Positions 28,403 to 37,158 of a DNA stretch of 64,000 nt are shown here, in pieces; position 1 is the first letter of the stretch, and the number at the start of each line of letters is the position of its first letter. The notes below the pieces were generated by a model, which worked only from the letters and a program-made list of their open reading frames with translations, had not been told where the DNA came from and made no database searches. Position numbers and translations under genes: made by a program. This DNA comes from Zobellia uliginosa. GTDB lineage: Bacteria; Bacteroidota; Bacteroidia; Flavobacteriales; Flavobacteriaceae. The stretch covers positions 62,001-126,000 of the forward strand of contig NZ_JAHKPY010000003.1 in assembly GCF_018860745.1 (NCBI RefSeq). The letters run 5' to 3'.

Positions 28403-29878
28403 CTAGCTAAATTTGGCCGTCAGCTCAGAAACTACTTCGTCTATTACTTTATTTTTTTTGATTTTCTCTAAGATTTTTGGAGCTACCACTCGCTCCTTAC
28501 AGTCCATTATAGAACAACGTTCGCAAGTGTTGCCAACTATTTGTGTATCTATTTTTGGGTCATCAATAAAAGCCATTTTCTTTTTTAATTGCTTATTAAT
28601 AAGCAGTCCAATACTTATGCTTCTATATTGATCCTTTTTAAATGGATCTTTTGTGGCAGAGGAAAAGACCAGATAAGAGACATTATCATCAGGATATTTA
28701 GAAATTTGAATATCAAAAGAGTGGTCTTCTTTACTTTTATCTATGTCTTCTAGTACCTTTAATGAAACCCACCTCCTACAATAATGCTCATTGGTTTCGT
28801 TACTGTGAGGAGATTGTTGGTTGGGTAAATGTAATTCTTTAGTCAAGTAATAATTCTTACTTCCAACGGTATGGGTAAAACGTAAAAAGAATAGCGTCTG
28901 AATATTAAAATCTTTAGGCAAAAGGTTAGTCAAGCGCTGATAAAAAGTCTCTGGTGAGGCTGCAAAAAAGGAGAAGATCTTTATAAACGCCACCTTGTCG
29001 AAGGTGTCTTTTTTAATGAGTGTAGAAAATTCACTAACTAGGGCTGCTCTAGGCAGCAAAAGTGCGCCAGCAAAATAGGACGCGTAAAAATTATTCAAAA
29101 CTTGATCAAAATTTTCAAACTTGATCCATGGAAACGTGTATAGCCGTTGCTCAAAATCCAAATAGTTGTAGCCTATTTCTTTGGCGTAGATAAAGGAGCG
29201 TTGCGCCTCATCTATATCACTTGCCAGTAATAATGTTTTAGTTTTTGGCACAAAAACGGAACGTAGGTCGTAAAGTTCTTTGTGTTTTTTTAAATCCTTG
29301 TTATTTATAGTATAGCCGTATTCCTCAACGAGAACCTCTTCTAGTTCTTTAGATGATACCGGAGACTTCAGATCAATTTGATATGCCTTACAAAACTTAA
29401 CTACTTTCTGTTCCAAATCATCAAAATAATTGTAGTTGGATTGTTGGTAGGAGCGTAAAGAGGAAAGGTAAAAACTCTCCCTGTTAAAGTTGTAATGTTT
29501 TGCAACTTCAATTATTGTAGTTATAAAGGCATTGACCTTATCAGGCGCATTTGCTATAATATCAATTAAGTTACTCTCTTTTATCCCAAAAAGTTCCAAC
29601 GGAATTTCTTTCAAAACTTTGGATTGTAAAATTTCACCGATTGGGGCTAGGTTTTTATCCAGTTTTAAAGAAACCAAGTCATCATAAGGAATATCTAATT
29701 TTTCTGATAGTATGATAATCTTATCGGTTTTCGGGTATTTCTTGCCTTTCTCAATTTCGTTCAGATACGATTTTGAGAGTTTGGCAAGTTTTGATAGGCC
29801 AAAAAGAGATAGATTTCTTTCGGTTCGGATTTGCTTTAATTTCAATCCAAAAATCAGCTTAACGTATTCTTCTTCCAT
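28403..29878 (-). CDS. XRE-family regulator of acetate/glyoxylate genes (RamB/ScfR type)
   Basis: The protein has 491 residues. The N-terminal Cro/XRE helix-turn-helix spans about 8-66 (LSLFGLSKLAKLSKSYLNEIEKG). A long middle part resembles the ImmA/IrrE-like region, with KEIGY (233-237) at the position where peptidases have HExxH. The C-terminal DUF2083-type domain has Cys452, Cys455 and Cys460 in CERCSIMDC, the pattern of RamB-like proteins. RamB controls aceA and aceB in Corynebacterium. Here the gene faces aceB across 126 bases that contain a perfect 16-bp palindrome, so it very likely controls the glyoxylate genes and itself. The ligand is probably an acyl-CoA (inference). Confidence 0.85.
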   Translation of the reverse strand: MEEEYVKLIFGLKLKQIRTERNLSLFGLSKLAKLSKSYLNEIEKGKKYPKTDKIIILSEKLDIPYDDLVSLKLDKNLAPIGEILQSKVLKEIPLELFGIKESNLIDIIANAPDKVNAFITTIIEVAKHYNFNRESFYLSSLRSYQQSNYNYFDDLEQKVVKFCKAYQIDLKSPVSSKELEEVLVEEYGYTINNKDLKKHKELYDLRSVFVPKTKTLLLASDIDEAQRSFIYAKEIGYNYLDFEQRLYTFPWIKFENFDQVLNNFYASYFAGALLLPRAALVSEFSTLIKKDTFDKVAFIKIFSFFAASPETFYQRLTNLLPKDFNIQTLFFLRFTHTVGSKNYYLTKELHLPNQQSPHSNETNEHYCRRWVSLKVLEDIDKSKEDHSFDIQISKYPDDNVSYLVFSSATKDPFKKDQYRSISIGLLINKQLKKKMAFIDDPKIDTQIVGNTCERCSIMDCKERVVAPKILEKIKKNKVIDEVVSELTAKFS

Positions 29879-29905
29879 AGTTCGGGCACAAAGATAATCA
29901 ATTAT

Positions 29906-29917
29906 GCGAACATGTTT
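29906..29917. promoter_or_regulatory. Second, imperfect copy of the regulator site
   Basis: GCGAACATGTTT shares the GCGAAC half of the palindrome at 29940 and has the dyad AACATGTT at its centre. It lies 34 bases from the larger site, toward the regulator gene start. Confidence 0.4.
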
Positions 29918-29939
29918 AATTATGTTAAAATTTAATATT

Positions 29940-29955
29940 TAGCGAACGTTCGCTA
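29940..29955. promoter_or_regulatory. Operator candidate: perfect 16-bp palindrome before aceB
   Basis: TAGCGAACGTTCGCTA is its own complement. It is GC-richer than its AT-rich surroundings and lies between the divergent regulator and aceB. It ends 21 bases before TAATATTG (29977-29984), a near match to the -7 box, so a bound protein would cover the -33 region of aceB. Confidence 0.65.
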
Positions 29956-30004
29956 GATTATGTGAAAACTTTATTATAATATTGTTTCATAAAACAATCG
30001 AGAT

Positions 30005-31603
30005 ATGGAAAATAGAACGACAACATTTACTAAATGGCAGTTTAATACGGAAGTGGCAAATTACTATCCTAAGGTATTAACAGAAGAAGCTATGACTTTT
30101 TTAACCGTCCTCCATGAGCGTTTTAATGATGAAAGATTAGCGCTTTTGGATAGAAGAACTGCGCAACAGGCTCATTTTGACAAAGGTGAATTCCCTGAGT
30201 TTCCTTTAGAAACAAAAAGTATCAGGGAGTCTAATTGGAAGGCTGCACCAATACCGCATGATTTACAAGATAGGCGAGTAGAAATTACGGGCCCTGTAGA
30301 TCGGAAAATGGTGATTAATGCGCTTAATTCTGGTGCTAAAACCTTTATGGCAGATTTTGAGGATAGCAATTCGCCTACCTGGTCTAATTGTGTAGAGGGG
30401 CAGCAGAACTTAATTGATGCCAATAGAAAATTAATTGATTTTTACAATCGGCAAAAGGATAAGTCTTACACTTTAAATACGGAAACAGCTGTTTTATTGG
30501 TGCGCCCAAGAGGTCTCCATTTAAACGAACGTCATATTCAGATTAAGGAAGCCGAAATTTCTGCTAGTTTGTTTGATTTTGGACTTTATGTATTTCATAA
30601 TACTAAAACTATGATGGCGAATAATACTGCGCCATATTTTTATCTGCCAAAATTAGAACACTATCTAGAGGCGCGCTGGTGGAACGAGGTTTTCGAATTT
30701 GCCCAAGAGTACCTTAATGTGCCAAAGGGGACTTTTAAGACTACGGTATTAGTAGAAACCATTACGGCAAGTCATCAATTAGATGAGATTATCTATGAAC
30801 TTAAAGACCATATTGTAGGGTTGAACTGTGGCAGGTGGGATTATATATTTTCTTATATCAAAAAGTTTAGAAACCATTCTAACTTTTTGGTTCCCAATCG
30901 TGATCAAGTGACTATGACGTCTCCTTTTATGGATGCCTATTCAAAATTGGTGATTCAGCGTTGTCATAAAAGAGGTATTTTGGCAATAGGAGGTATGGCG
31001 GCTCAAATTCCTATAAAGAATAATCCGAAGGCTAATTCAGCTGCTTTAGAAAAAGTTCGGTTAGATAAAGAGCGAGAGGTCCAAAATGGACATGACGGTA
31101 CTTGGGTAGCACATCCAGATTTAGTAGAGGTGGCTATGAGCGAGTTCAATAAGCACATGCCAATCCCAAATCAATTGCATGTTAAACGCAATGATATATC
31201 TGTTACCGCTGCAGATTTGGTAGCGCTTCCTAAAGGAACGGTAACGGAAGAAGGAGTACGCAAAAACATTAATGTTGGTACCTTGTATTTAGAGGCTTGG
31301 TTACGTGGTAACGGTGCCGTTGCATTATATAATCTGATGGAGGATGCCGCTACTGCCGAAATTTCAAGAACACAAATTTGGCATTGGTTGAATAAGGAAG
31401 TCGTTCTTGAAGATGGTAGAACCTTCAATAGTGCTCTTTTTAATTCCATTTTTGATGAGGAAATAGAAAAAATACTTACCGAAGTAGGGCCAGCTAAGAT
31501 AAAAGATACGCAGTTCGAAAAAGCTTTTGATCTATTCAAAGAATTGATTTTAGCAGACGGTTTTGAGGAGTTTCTAACCATACCTGCCTATAAATATATT
31601 TAA
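30005..31603 (+). CDS. aceB: Malate synthase A
   Basis: It condenses glyoxylate with acetyl-CoA to malate in the cytosol, the second glyoxylate-shunt step. The 532-residue length is that of isoform A. It shows MADFEDSNSPTWSN (metal and substrate loop), VLLVRPRGLHLNE, and GLNCGRWDYIFSYIKKF. The C-terminal helical domain carries a likely catalytic Asp in the NLMEDAATAEISRTQ block. Its upstream region contains the palindrome at 29940-29955. The gene is followed by a structured intergenic stretch, a 39-codon ORF and aceA. Confidence 0.96.
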   Translation: MENRTTTFTKWQFNTEVANYYPKVLTEEAMTFLTVLHERFNDERLALLDRRTAQQAHFDKGEFPEFPLETKSIRESNWKAAPIPHDLQDRRVEITGPVDRKMVINALNSGAKTFMADFEDSNSPTWSNCVEGQQNLIDANRKLIDFYNRQKDKSYTLNTETAVLLVRPRGLHLNERHIQIKEAEISASLFDFGLYVFHNTKTMMANNTAPYFYLPKLEHYLEARWWNEVFEFAQEYLNVPKGTFKTTVLVETITASHQLDEIIYELKDHIVGLNCGRWDYIFSYIKKFRNHSNFLVPNRDQVTMTSPFMDAYSKLVIQRCHKRGILAIGGMAAQIPIKNNPKANSAALEKVRLDKEREVQNGHDGTWVAHPDLVEVAMSEFNKHMPIPNQLHVKRNDISVTAADLVALPKGTVTEEGVRKNINVGTLYLEAWLRGNGAVALYNLMEDAATAEISRTQIWHWLNKEVVLEDGRTFNSALFNSIFDEEIEKILTEVGPAKIKDTQFEKAFDLFKELILADGFEEFLTIPAYKYI

Positions 31604-31610
31604 AAAAAGA

Positions 31611-31643
31611 ACCCTGCAGATGCGCGAACATCGAGTACAGGGT
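31611..31643 (+). promoter_or_regulatory. Structured RNA element between aceB and aceA
   Basis: ACCCTG (31611-31616) pairs with CAGGGT (31638-31643), and inside it GATG (31619-31622) pairs with CATC (31629-31632) around CGCGAA. No T-run follows, so it is not a standard terminator. GCGAACAT at 31624-31631 repeats the half-site at 29906-29913, so it may instead, or also, be a DNA site for the regulator. Confidence 0.45.
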
Positions 31644-31678
31644 CCAATTATCAATAAATAATAATGTAAAACAAAAGT

Positions 31679-31798
31679 ATGAAAACTTTAAAAAAATCTA
31701 AAGCTTTAGTTACCCAATGGTCAATAAGCAACACGTTGCAGTACAGCGGGTCAGGAAATAGAAATGGACATTCGTCATTAATCAATCAAAACTCTTAA
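31679..31798 (+). CDS. Short ORF between aceB and aceA (39 residues)
   Basis: The ORF begins ATGAAAACTTTAAAAAAATC and ends 12 bases before the aceA ATG. The product is basic at its N-terminus (MKTLKKSKALVTQWSISN) and Ser/Asn-rich after that, without a membrane segment or cysteine. It could be a leader peptide or a small protein of the glyoxylate operon, or chance. I know of no matching family. Confidence 0.4.
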   Translation: MKTLKKSKALVTQWSISNTLQYSGSGNRNGHSSLINQNS

Positions 31799-31810
31799 AA
31801 CTAGACTATT

Positions 31811-33418
31811 ATGACAAATTATAATTCAGCTATTGACGTTGTACGTAACTTAAAGGCTAGACACGGAAATACATGGGGTGCCATAAGTCCGGAGAATACG
31901 GCTAGAATGGCTCTTCAAAACAAGTTTAAAACAGGATTGGATATTGCTAAATACACGGCATCTATCATGCGTAAAGACATGGCGGACTATGATGCTGATC
32001 CAATGAACTACACGCGATCTTTAGGTTGCTGGCATGGTTTTGTTGCACAACAAAAGATGATAGCGGTTAAGAAACACCACGGCACTACAGATAAATCATA
32101 CTTGTACCTATCTGGGTGGATGGTAGCCGCTCTACGTTCCGAATTTGGACCATTACCCGATCAGTCTATGCACGAAAAAACATCGGTTCCCAAATTGATT
32201 GAAGAGATTTATCAGTTTTTAAAGCAGGCGGATGCGGTAGAATTGAATGATCTGTACCACCGTCTCGATGCGGGTGAAGATGTACAAGATGAAATCGATA
32301 ATTTTCAAACGCACATTGTACCTATTATAGCAGATATCGATGCCGGTTTCGGAAATGAGGAAGCCACTTATTTATTGGCAAAGAAAATGATTGAAGCCGG
32401 TGCATGCGCACTGCAGATTGAAAATCAGGTGTCAGACGCTAAACAATGTGGTCACCAAGATGGTAAGGTTACCGTGCCTCACGAAGATTTTATAGCAAAA
32501 TTAAATGCGCTGCGTTATGCGTTTTTAGAGTTGGGTGTAGAAGAAGGCGTTATCGTAGCTCGTACCGATTCTGAAGGTGCCGGTTTGACTCAAAAACTAC
32601 CCGTTTCTAAAGAACAGGGAGATTTGGCGTCAAAATATATCGATTTTATAGAGGCGGAAGAAATCGCTATGGATGAGGTAAAAGAAAACGATGTATTGAT
32701 TAAGAGAAACGGTAAATTGGTTCGTCCTGTTCGTATGCCTAACGGACTATATAAATTTAAGCCTAACTCTAATATAGATAGGGTTGTTCTGGATTGTATT
32801 ACTAGTTTGCAGAACGGTGCGGATCTGCTTTGGATAGAAACTCCGACACCGCATGTGGGTCAAATTGCAAATATGGTAAACAGGGTAAAAGAGCAAATAC
32901 CAAATGCCAAGTTGGTGTATAATAACTCACCATCTTTTAACTGGACACTTAATTTTAGGCAGCAGGCATATGACTTTATGAAGGAAGCTGGGGATAATAT
33001 ATTAGGATATGATAGGGCTGATCTTATGGATATTAAATATGATGAAACGGAACTATCGCAACGTGCAGACGAAATGATTAGAACGTTTCAAGAAGATGCT
33101 GCATTAAATGCAGGTGTTTTTCATCACTTAATTACTTTACCAACATATCACACAACTGCATTACATATGAACGATCTTGTGGAAGGGTATTTTGGTGAGA
33201 TGGGCATGTTGGCCTACGTAGATAATGTTCAGCGCCAAGAAATACGAAAAGGAGTGTCTTGTGTTAAGCACCAACGTATGGCAGGTTCTGATTTGGGAGA
33301 TGATCACAAAACCTATTTTGCAGGCGACAGAGCTTTAAAGGCAGGTGGTGAAAAGAATACTAGCAATCAGTTTTCTACCAATAAAAAGGAGAAAAAGGAA
33401 GTTGTATTATCTAGATAA
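31811..33418 (+). CDS. aceA: Isocitrate lyase
   Basis: It splits isocitrate to glyoxylate and succinate. The catalytic segment is DAKQCGHQDGKV with Cys213 and His215; the usual KKCGH has Gln in the second position here. PIIADIDAGFGNEEA binds Mg2+, and NNSPSFNW is the conserved substrate loop. At 535 residues it belongs to the long form (as in Pseudomonas, about 530) rather than the 430-residue E. coli form, with the extra part around residues 225-330. It ends at a strong hairpin at 33431. Confidence 0.96.
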   Translation: MTNYNSAIDVVRNLKARHGNTWGAISPENTARMALQNKFKTGLDIAKYTASIMRKDMADYDADPMNYTRSLGCWHGFVAQQKMIAVKKHHGTTDKSYLYLSGWMVAALRSEFGPLPDQSMHEKTSVPKLIEEIYQFLKQADAVELNDLYHRLDAGEDVQDEIDNFQTHIVPIIADIDAGFGNEEATYLLAKKMIEAGACALQIENQVSDAKQCGHQDGKVTVPHEDFIAKLNALRYAFLELGVEEGVIVARTDSEGAGLTQKLPVSKEQGDLASKYIDFIEAEEIAMDEVKENDVLIKRNGKLVRPVRMPNGLYKFKPNSNIDRVVLDCITSLQNGADLLWIETPTPHVGQIANMVNRVKEQIPNAKLVYNNSPSFNWTLNFRQQAYDFMKEAGDNILGYDRADLMDIKYDETELSQRADEMIRTFQEDAALNAGVFHHLITLPTYHTTALHMNDLVEGYFGEMGMLAYVDNVQRQEIRKGVSCVKHQRMAGSDLGDDHKTYFAGDRALKAGGEKNTSNQFSTNKKEKKEVVLSR

Positions 33419-33430
33419 ATGTAAAAATGT

Positions 33431-33480
33431 TTAATGGTAAAGGTGATGTATCTGTACTTCACCTTTACCATTAATTTTAT
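33431..33480 (+). terminator. Intrinsic terminator after aceA
   Basis: A perfect 16-bp stem (33431-33446 with 33459-33474), a 12-base loop, and a T-rich tail. It separates aceB-aceA from the RraA-like gene. Confidence 0.85.
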
Positions 33481-33523
33481 TTAGATGGAATACAACATTA
33501 AATCTTAACTAAAATTTAGTCTT

Positions 33524-34000
33524 ATGTGCGTTACCGCAGACCTTTGGGATGAAAACCCTAACCTTTTTGAATGTGTAAAACCCATTTTTCAATCCTTTGG
33601 GAATAAAAAAATGTTTTTCGGAAAGATTTCTACCTTAAAGCTTTTCGAGGATAACTCTCTTGTACGCAGAAAATTGGAAACTAACGGAGACGGAAATGTA
33701 CTGGTTGTAGATGGTGGAGGTTCTTTAAATTGCGCCTTGGTCGGTGATCGACTTGCAGCATTGGCTATCAAGAATAATTGGTCTGGAATTATTGTTAACG
33801 GTTGCATTCGCGATAGTGCTCTGATAAATACTATGGAAGTTGGAATAAGGGCTTTAAACTCCAGCCCCGTTAAAAGTGTTAAACGTAATGAAGGTGAACA
33901 AGATATTCCCGTAAAGTTTGGCGAGGTTACTTTCGTTCCTAATCATTATGTTTATGTGGATTTAGATGGAATACTATTGAGTAAAGAAGCTATTTCTTAA
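33524..34000 (+). CDS. RraA-like aldolase (HMG aldolase/oxaloacetate decarboxylase fold)
   Basis: This 158-residue protein is almost the same length as E. coli RraA (161). It has the family core VVDGGGSLNCALVGDRLAAL, where Gly74-Asp75 begin the active loop, then GIIVNGCIRDS with Arg96-Asp97, the pair that in aldolase members binds pyruvate and metal. Family proteins either bind RNase E or act as 4-hydroxy-4-methyl-2-oxoglutarate aldolase and oxaloacetate decarboxylase; the intact Arg-Asp pair fits an enzyme. It lies between isocitrate lyase and a glyoxylate-type aminotransferase (33 bases downstream), so a role in C2/C3 keto-acid handling is a reasonable inference. Confidence 0.8.
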   Translation: MCVTADLWDENPNLFECVKPIFQSFGNKKMFFGKISTLKLFEDNSLVRRKLETNGDGNVLVVDGGGSLNCALVGDRLAALAIKNNWSGIIVNGCIRDSALINTMEVGIRALNSSPVKSVKRNEGEQDIPVKFGEVTFVPNHYVYVDLDGILLSKEAIS

Positions 34001-34032
34001 TTTTTTAATCCTTTATCAACGCTACTAGAGAT

Positions 34033-35223
34033 ATGAAAAACAGGAAATTATTAATGATACCGGGCCCTATAGAGTTTGAGCCGGAAGTTTTACGTGCTAT
34101 GGGTATGGCTACTACTAGTCATGTAGCTCCAAATTTTATAGAGACATTTGGAAAGAGTCTTGAAATGATGAGAGATATATGGATGGCACCAAACGGACAA
34201 CCATTTATTGTAGCGGGAACTGGCACTTTAGCGATGGATATGGCGGCAGCTAATCTTATCGAAAGAGGAGATAATGCCCTTGTGATTTCTACGGGGTATT
34301 TTGGGAAAAGGTTTAAAGATATTTTGGATAGATATGGAGCCAATACAACAATCTTAGAATCTAATGTTGGTGAAATTGTTCCAATTGATGCTATTGAAAA
34401 AGAATTGAGCTCTAAACAATTTAAAGTATTAACGATTACCCATGTAGATACCTCTACGGGAGTTTTGGTAGACCCGAAGCCTATAGCGGAATTAGCAAGG
34501 AAATACAATGTTTTATGTATTCTAGACGGAGTCTGTTCCGTTGCGGGTGAAGAAATCAAACAAGAAGAATGGGGTATTGATGTGGTCTTGACCGGTTCTC
34601 AAAAGGCAATAGGCGTACCTCCTGGGCTAGCACTTTTGGTTGCCTCCCAAAAAGCAATGGAGGTTTGGGAAAATCGAAGGACACCGGTGTCTAGCTACTA
34701 TTCTGACTGGAACAATTGGCTGCCAATTATGAGAGCCTATGAAGAAAGGCGCTCGTCTTATTTTGGGACACCTGCCGTAAATTTAATCGTAGCCTTGGAA
34801 ACCAGTTTAAAAATAATAGGTGCAGAAAAGATTGCAAACAGGGTAGAAAAAAACAAAAAATTAGCTGAAGCTTTTAGAGCGGGAATAAAAGCCCTTAACC
34901 TAGAAATTTTACCTAAAACTGAAGAGATAGCGGCCAACACTTTATCGGCAATATATTATCCAAAAGATATTGATGGGGCTGAATTACGTTCAAGAATCGC
35001 TCATTATAATATTATTGTAGCAGGCGGATTGCTTTCGGAGATAAAAGCATCCTATTTTAGAATTGGGCATATGGGTTCTGTATCTTCCAATGATTTAATA
35101 TCCGTTTTGAGTGCTCTAGAAATGGCGTTGTTGGAGTTAGGCCATTCTTTTGAATCTGGAAAAGGCCTGCAAGCTTTTCAAGATAACTTATTGGCGTCTA
35201 ACGAGAAACTCTCTACAGTTTAG
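34033..35223 (+). CDS. Class V aminotransferase, alanine-glyoxylate/serine-glyoxylate type
   Basis: The 396-residue PLP enzyme of fold type I transfers an amino group, probably to glyoxylate to give glycine. The PLP-binding Lys191 lies in TGSQKAIGVPPGLA, and LDGVCSVAGEEI supplies the PLP Asp. The start MIPGPIEFEPEVL is that of the AGT/SGT branch. The C-terminal substrate Arg lies in KASYFRIGHMG. It follows the RraA-like gene by 32 bases and both lie downstream of aceA. Using shunt-derived glyoxylate for glycine synthesis is the inferred role; phosphonate transaminases (PhnW-like) are related and cannot be fully excluded. Confidence 0.87.
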   Translation: MKNRKLLMIPGPIEFEPEVLRAMGMATTSHVAPNFIETFGKSLEMMRDIWMAPNGQPFIVAGTGTLAMDMAAANLIERGDNALVISTGYFGKRFKDILDRYGANTTILESNVGEIVPIDAIEKELSSKQFKVLTITHVDTSTGVLVDPKPIAELARKYNVLCILDGVCSVAGEEIKQEEWGIDVVLTGSQKAIGVPPGLALLVASQKAMEVWENRRTPVSSYYSDWNNWLPIMRAYEERRSSYFGTPAVNLIVALETSLKIIGAEKIANRVEKNKKLAEAFRAGIKALNLEILPKTEEIAANTLSAIYYPKDIDGAELRSRIAHYNIIVAGGLLSEIKASYFRIGHMGSVSSNDLISVLSALEMALLELGHSFESGKGLQAFQDNLLASNEKLSTV

Positions 35224-35327
35224 TTGAAGATAAAAATAAATGGAAAATTAGTTATGAAAACGATCTAAAAGGTTTTTTAAAGAAGAATATTTTAGCCCGT
35301 TCAATGTATTTAAAAATATAGTCGCAA

Positions 35328-36992
35328 CTAAACTCCAGAAATATAATCCTCAAGATTCCTGGAACGCTCTAGTCCCATTTTTTTACGAATTCTAGAACGG
35401 GAAACATGAACACTATGAGGTTCTATGTTCAGAATTCTCGCCATTTCCTTGGTGCTAAGATTTAACTTTATAAGGGCGCAGTGCTTCTGTTCAGTACTAC
35501 TGAGTTTGGGGTGGAGTTCTTTGAGTTTGTCATAAAAAGCTGAGTTTACTTGGGTAAATTGTAGATTAAATTCGTTCCAAAGGTCTTTAGACCCTTTTTT
35601 GTATTTACTGAAAAGCGATTTGTATTTAGGTGAAGCTTCCGTTTTTAGCAGCTCTAAAAGCTCATCAATAGCACTGTCTTTATCTATTAATTGAAGCGCA
35701 TAAGAAGTTAATTCCCTACTTTTTAGCTCTATTTGATTTTCGCTTCGTTCTTTTATGAGTTTGGAATTTAATTCTGCTTCTTTTTTATGGAGCATTGTCT
35801 TTTTTAATTTGAGTCGCATTTGGAATATTACGGCGACCACGAGCCCCAAAAGCACCAGTAAGAATAAGATAACCTTTAGACGGAATTGAATAATATTATT
35901 CTTTTCTATAATTAAGTTTTTCTGTCCTAACTGCTCATTTTTTTCTGAAATCGACTTTAGATAAGTGTCTTTTATTTGAAAAAGTTCACTGTTTGTTCTG
36001 TTTTTTGCCTGCAGTACACGGTTGGCGGTATTTGTAGATTCCACCAGATAATTATAAGCGCGTTTTGTTTGTCCGTTTGTAGCGTACACTTCGGATATTT
36101 TGCCAAGAACTTCTGCTTCCAAATCATTCCGAAGTCCGTGTTCACGGCTCAAGACCAAACTTTCATTGTAAAAATAGAGAGCACTATCATTTTGTTTTAA
36201 GTCCTTTTTTAAATCGCCCAAATACATAGATATATTGGGTCGGTAACTTATTTCTTTATGTAAAGTATGGGTGCGGGCAAGGTGCAAGTAGGTACTAGCT
36301 TCTTTAAATTCATTCAATTCTTGCATTATTTTTCCCTTTTCTGCATCCCAAAATGGCATTTCTACACTTTTCTCAATGTGAACCGATGGGTTTACAAAGC
36401 ATGAGTCTAAGTATTGGAGGGCTTTTTCATAATTTCCGGATTTACGTTGTCTCACCGCCATATACATATAACCGGAAATGAGGTTTTGCACGCGGGTAGA
36501 ATCCTGAAGGTATATTTTTTTCGATATTTTTAGGGCTTCCGTTAAATGTAGTACAGATTGTTCGGTCATATTAAACTCATCGTACAAACGTGCCAAAGCA
36601 ATACGGGTTTGCACTTTTTGAGTTTTGTTGGAAAAGTAATCGCCTAGATATTTTGCCTGCCAGAGATGGTCAAAGGAAGTACTGAACCTCCCTTTTTTCT
36701 TTTCAATTTCTGCCATGCCCAACAGACAATTTACTATTTTATTGGTGTCCTTTTTTCTTTCAAAAAAGGCTTTGGAACGTTCAAAAATTAGATAAGACTC
36801 ATTGGGGAATTGATTAGAACCGGCCACCGCATTGCTTATTTCACTTGTATAATAGCTTGTGCTATCTTGTATATCTTTTTTACCTGATCGTGGTTGCCCA
36901 AATGACGATGAGGAACATAGTATAAGTATAATTGATATATGTAAATAATTGTAATACAGTAGTTTATTTCTTTTAGTGATTCTGTCATTCAA
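35328..36992 (-). CDS. TPR/LuxR-type helix-turn-helix membrane regulator
   Basis: The 554-residue protein has a signal or anchor segment at its N-terminus (ending SSSSFGQ), then periplasmic tetratricopeptide repeats (about 60-330), a coiled coil, one membrane segment near 371-391, a second coiled coil, and a C-terminal helix-turn-helix near 495-554. The HTH (LSSTEQKHCALIKLNLSTKEMARIL...VHVSRSRIRKKMGL) is of the GerE/LuxR kind. The layout would pass an envelope signal to DNA without a histidine kinase. The gene faces the sulfatase-GH117 pair, with 166 bases between, so it probably controls them. Confidence 0.83.
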   Translation of the reverse strand: MNDRITKRNKLLYYNYLHISIILILCSSSSFGQPRSGKKDIQDSTSYYTSEISNAVAGSNQFPNESYLIFERSKAFFERKKDTNKIVNCLLGMAEIEKKKGRFSTSFDHLWQAKYLGDYFSNKTQKVQTRIALARLYDEFNMTEQSVLHLTEALKISKKIYLQDSTRVQNLISGYMYMAVRQRKSGNYEKALQYLDSCFVNPSVHIEKSVEMPFWDAEKGKIMQELNEFKEASTYLHLARTHTLHKEISYRPNISMYLGDLKKDLKQNDSALYFYNESLVLSREHGLRNDLEAEVLGKISEVYATNGQTKRAYNYLVESTNTANRVLQAKNRTNSELFQIKDTYLKSISEKNEQLGQKNLIIEKNNIIQFRLKVILFLLVLLGLVVAVIFQMRLKLKKTMLHKKEAELNSKLIKERSENQIELKSRELTSYALQLIDKDSAIDELLELLKTEASPKYKSLFSKYKKGSKDLWNEFNLQFTQVNSAFYDKLKELHPKLSSTEQKHCALIKLNLSTKEMARILNIEPHSVHVSRSRIRKKMGLERSRNLEDYISGV

Positions 36993-37158
36993 GATATTAA
37001 AATATAGGATGAATATAAGGCTAATGACCTAAAATTTCATGTTTGTATAATGTTTGTAAAGTGTCGTTTTGGTATTTTGTAGGTTTCAATACTTAGTTTT
37101 GAGGATGAGTGTGGTTAAAAGTCTCTCATGTAAAAATTGAGTAACTAATTATATAAAT

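Noticed and set aside
31171-31581. 136-codon open frame on the minus strand in aceB
   Set aside because: It is a shadow of the malate synthase reading frame with low-complexity composition.
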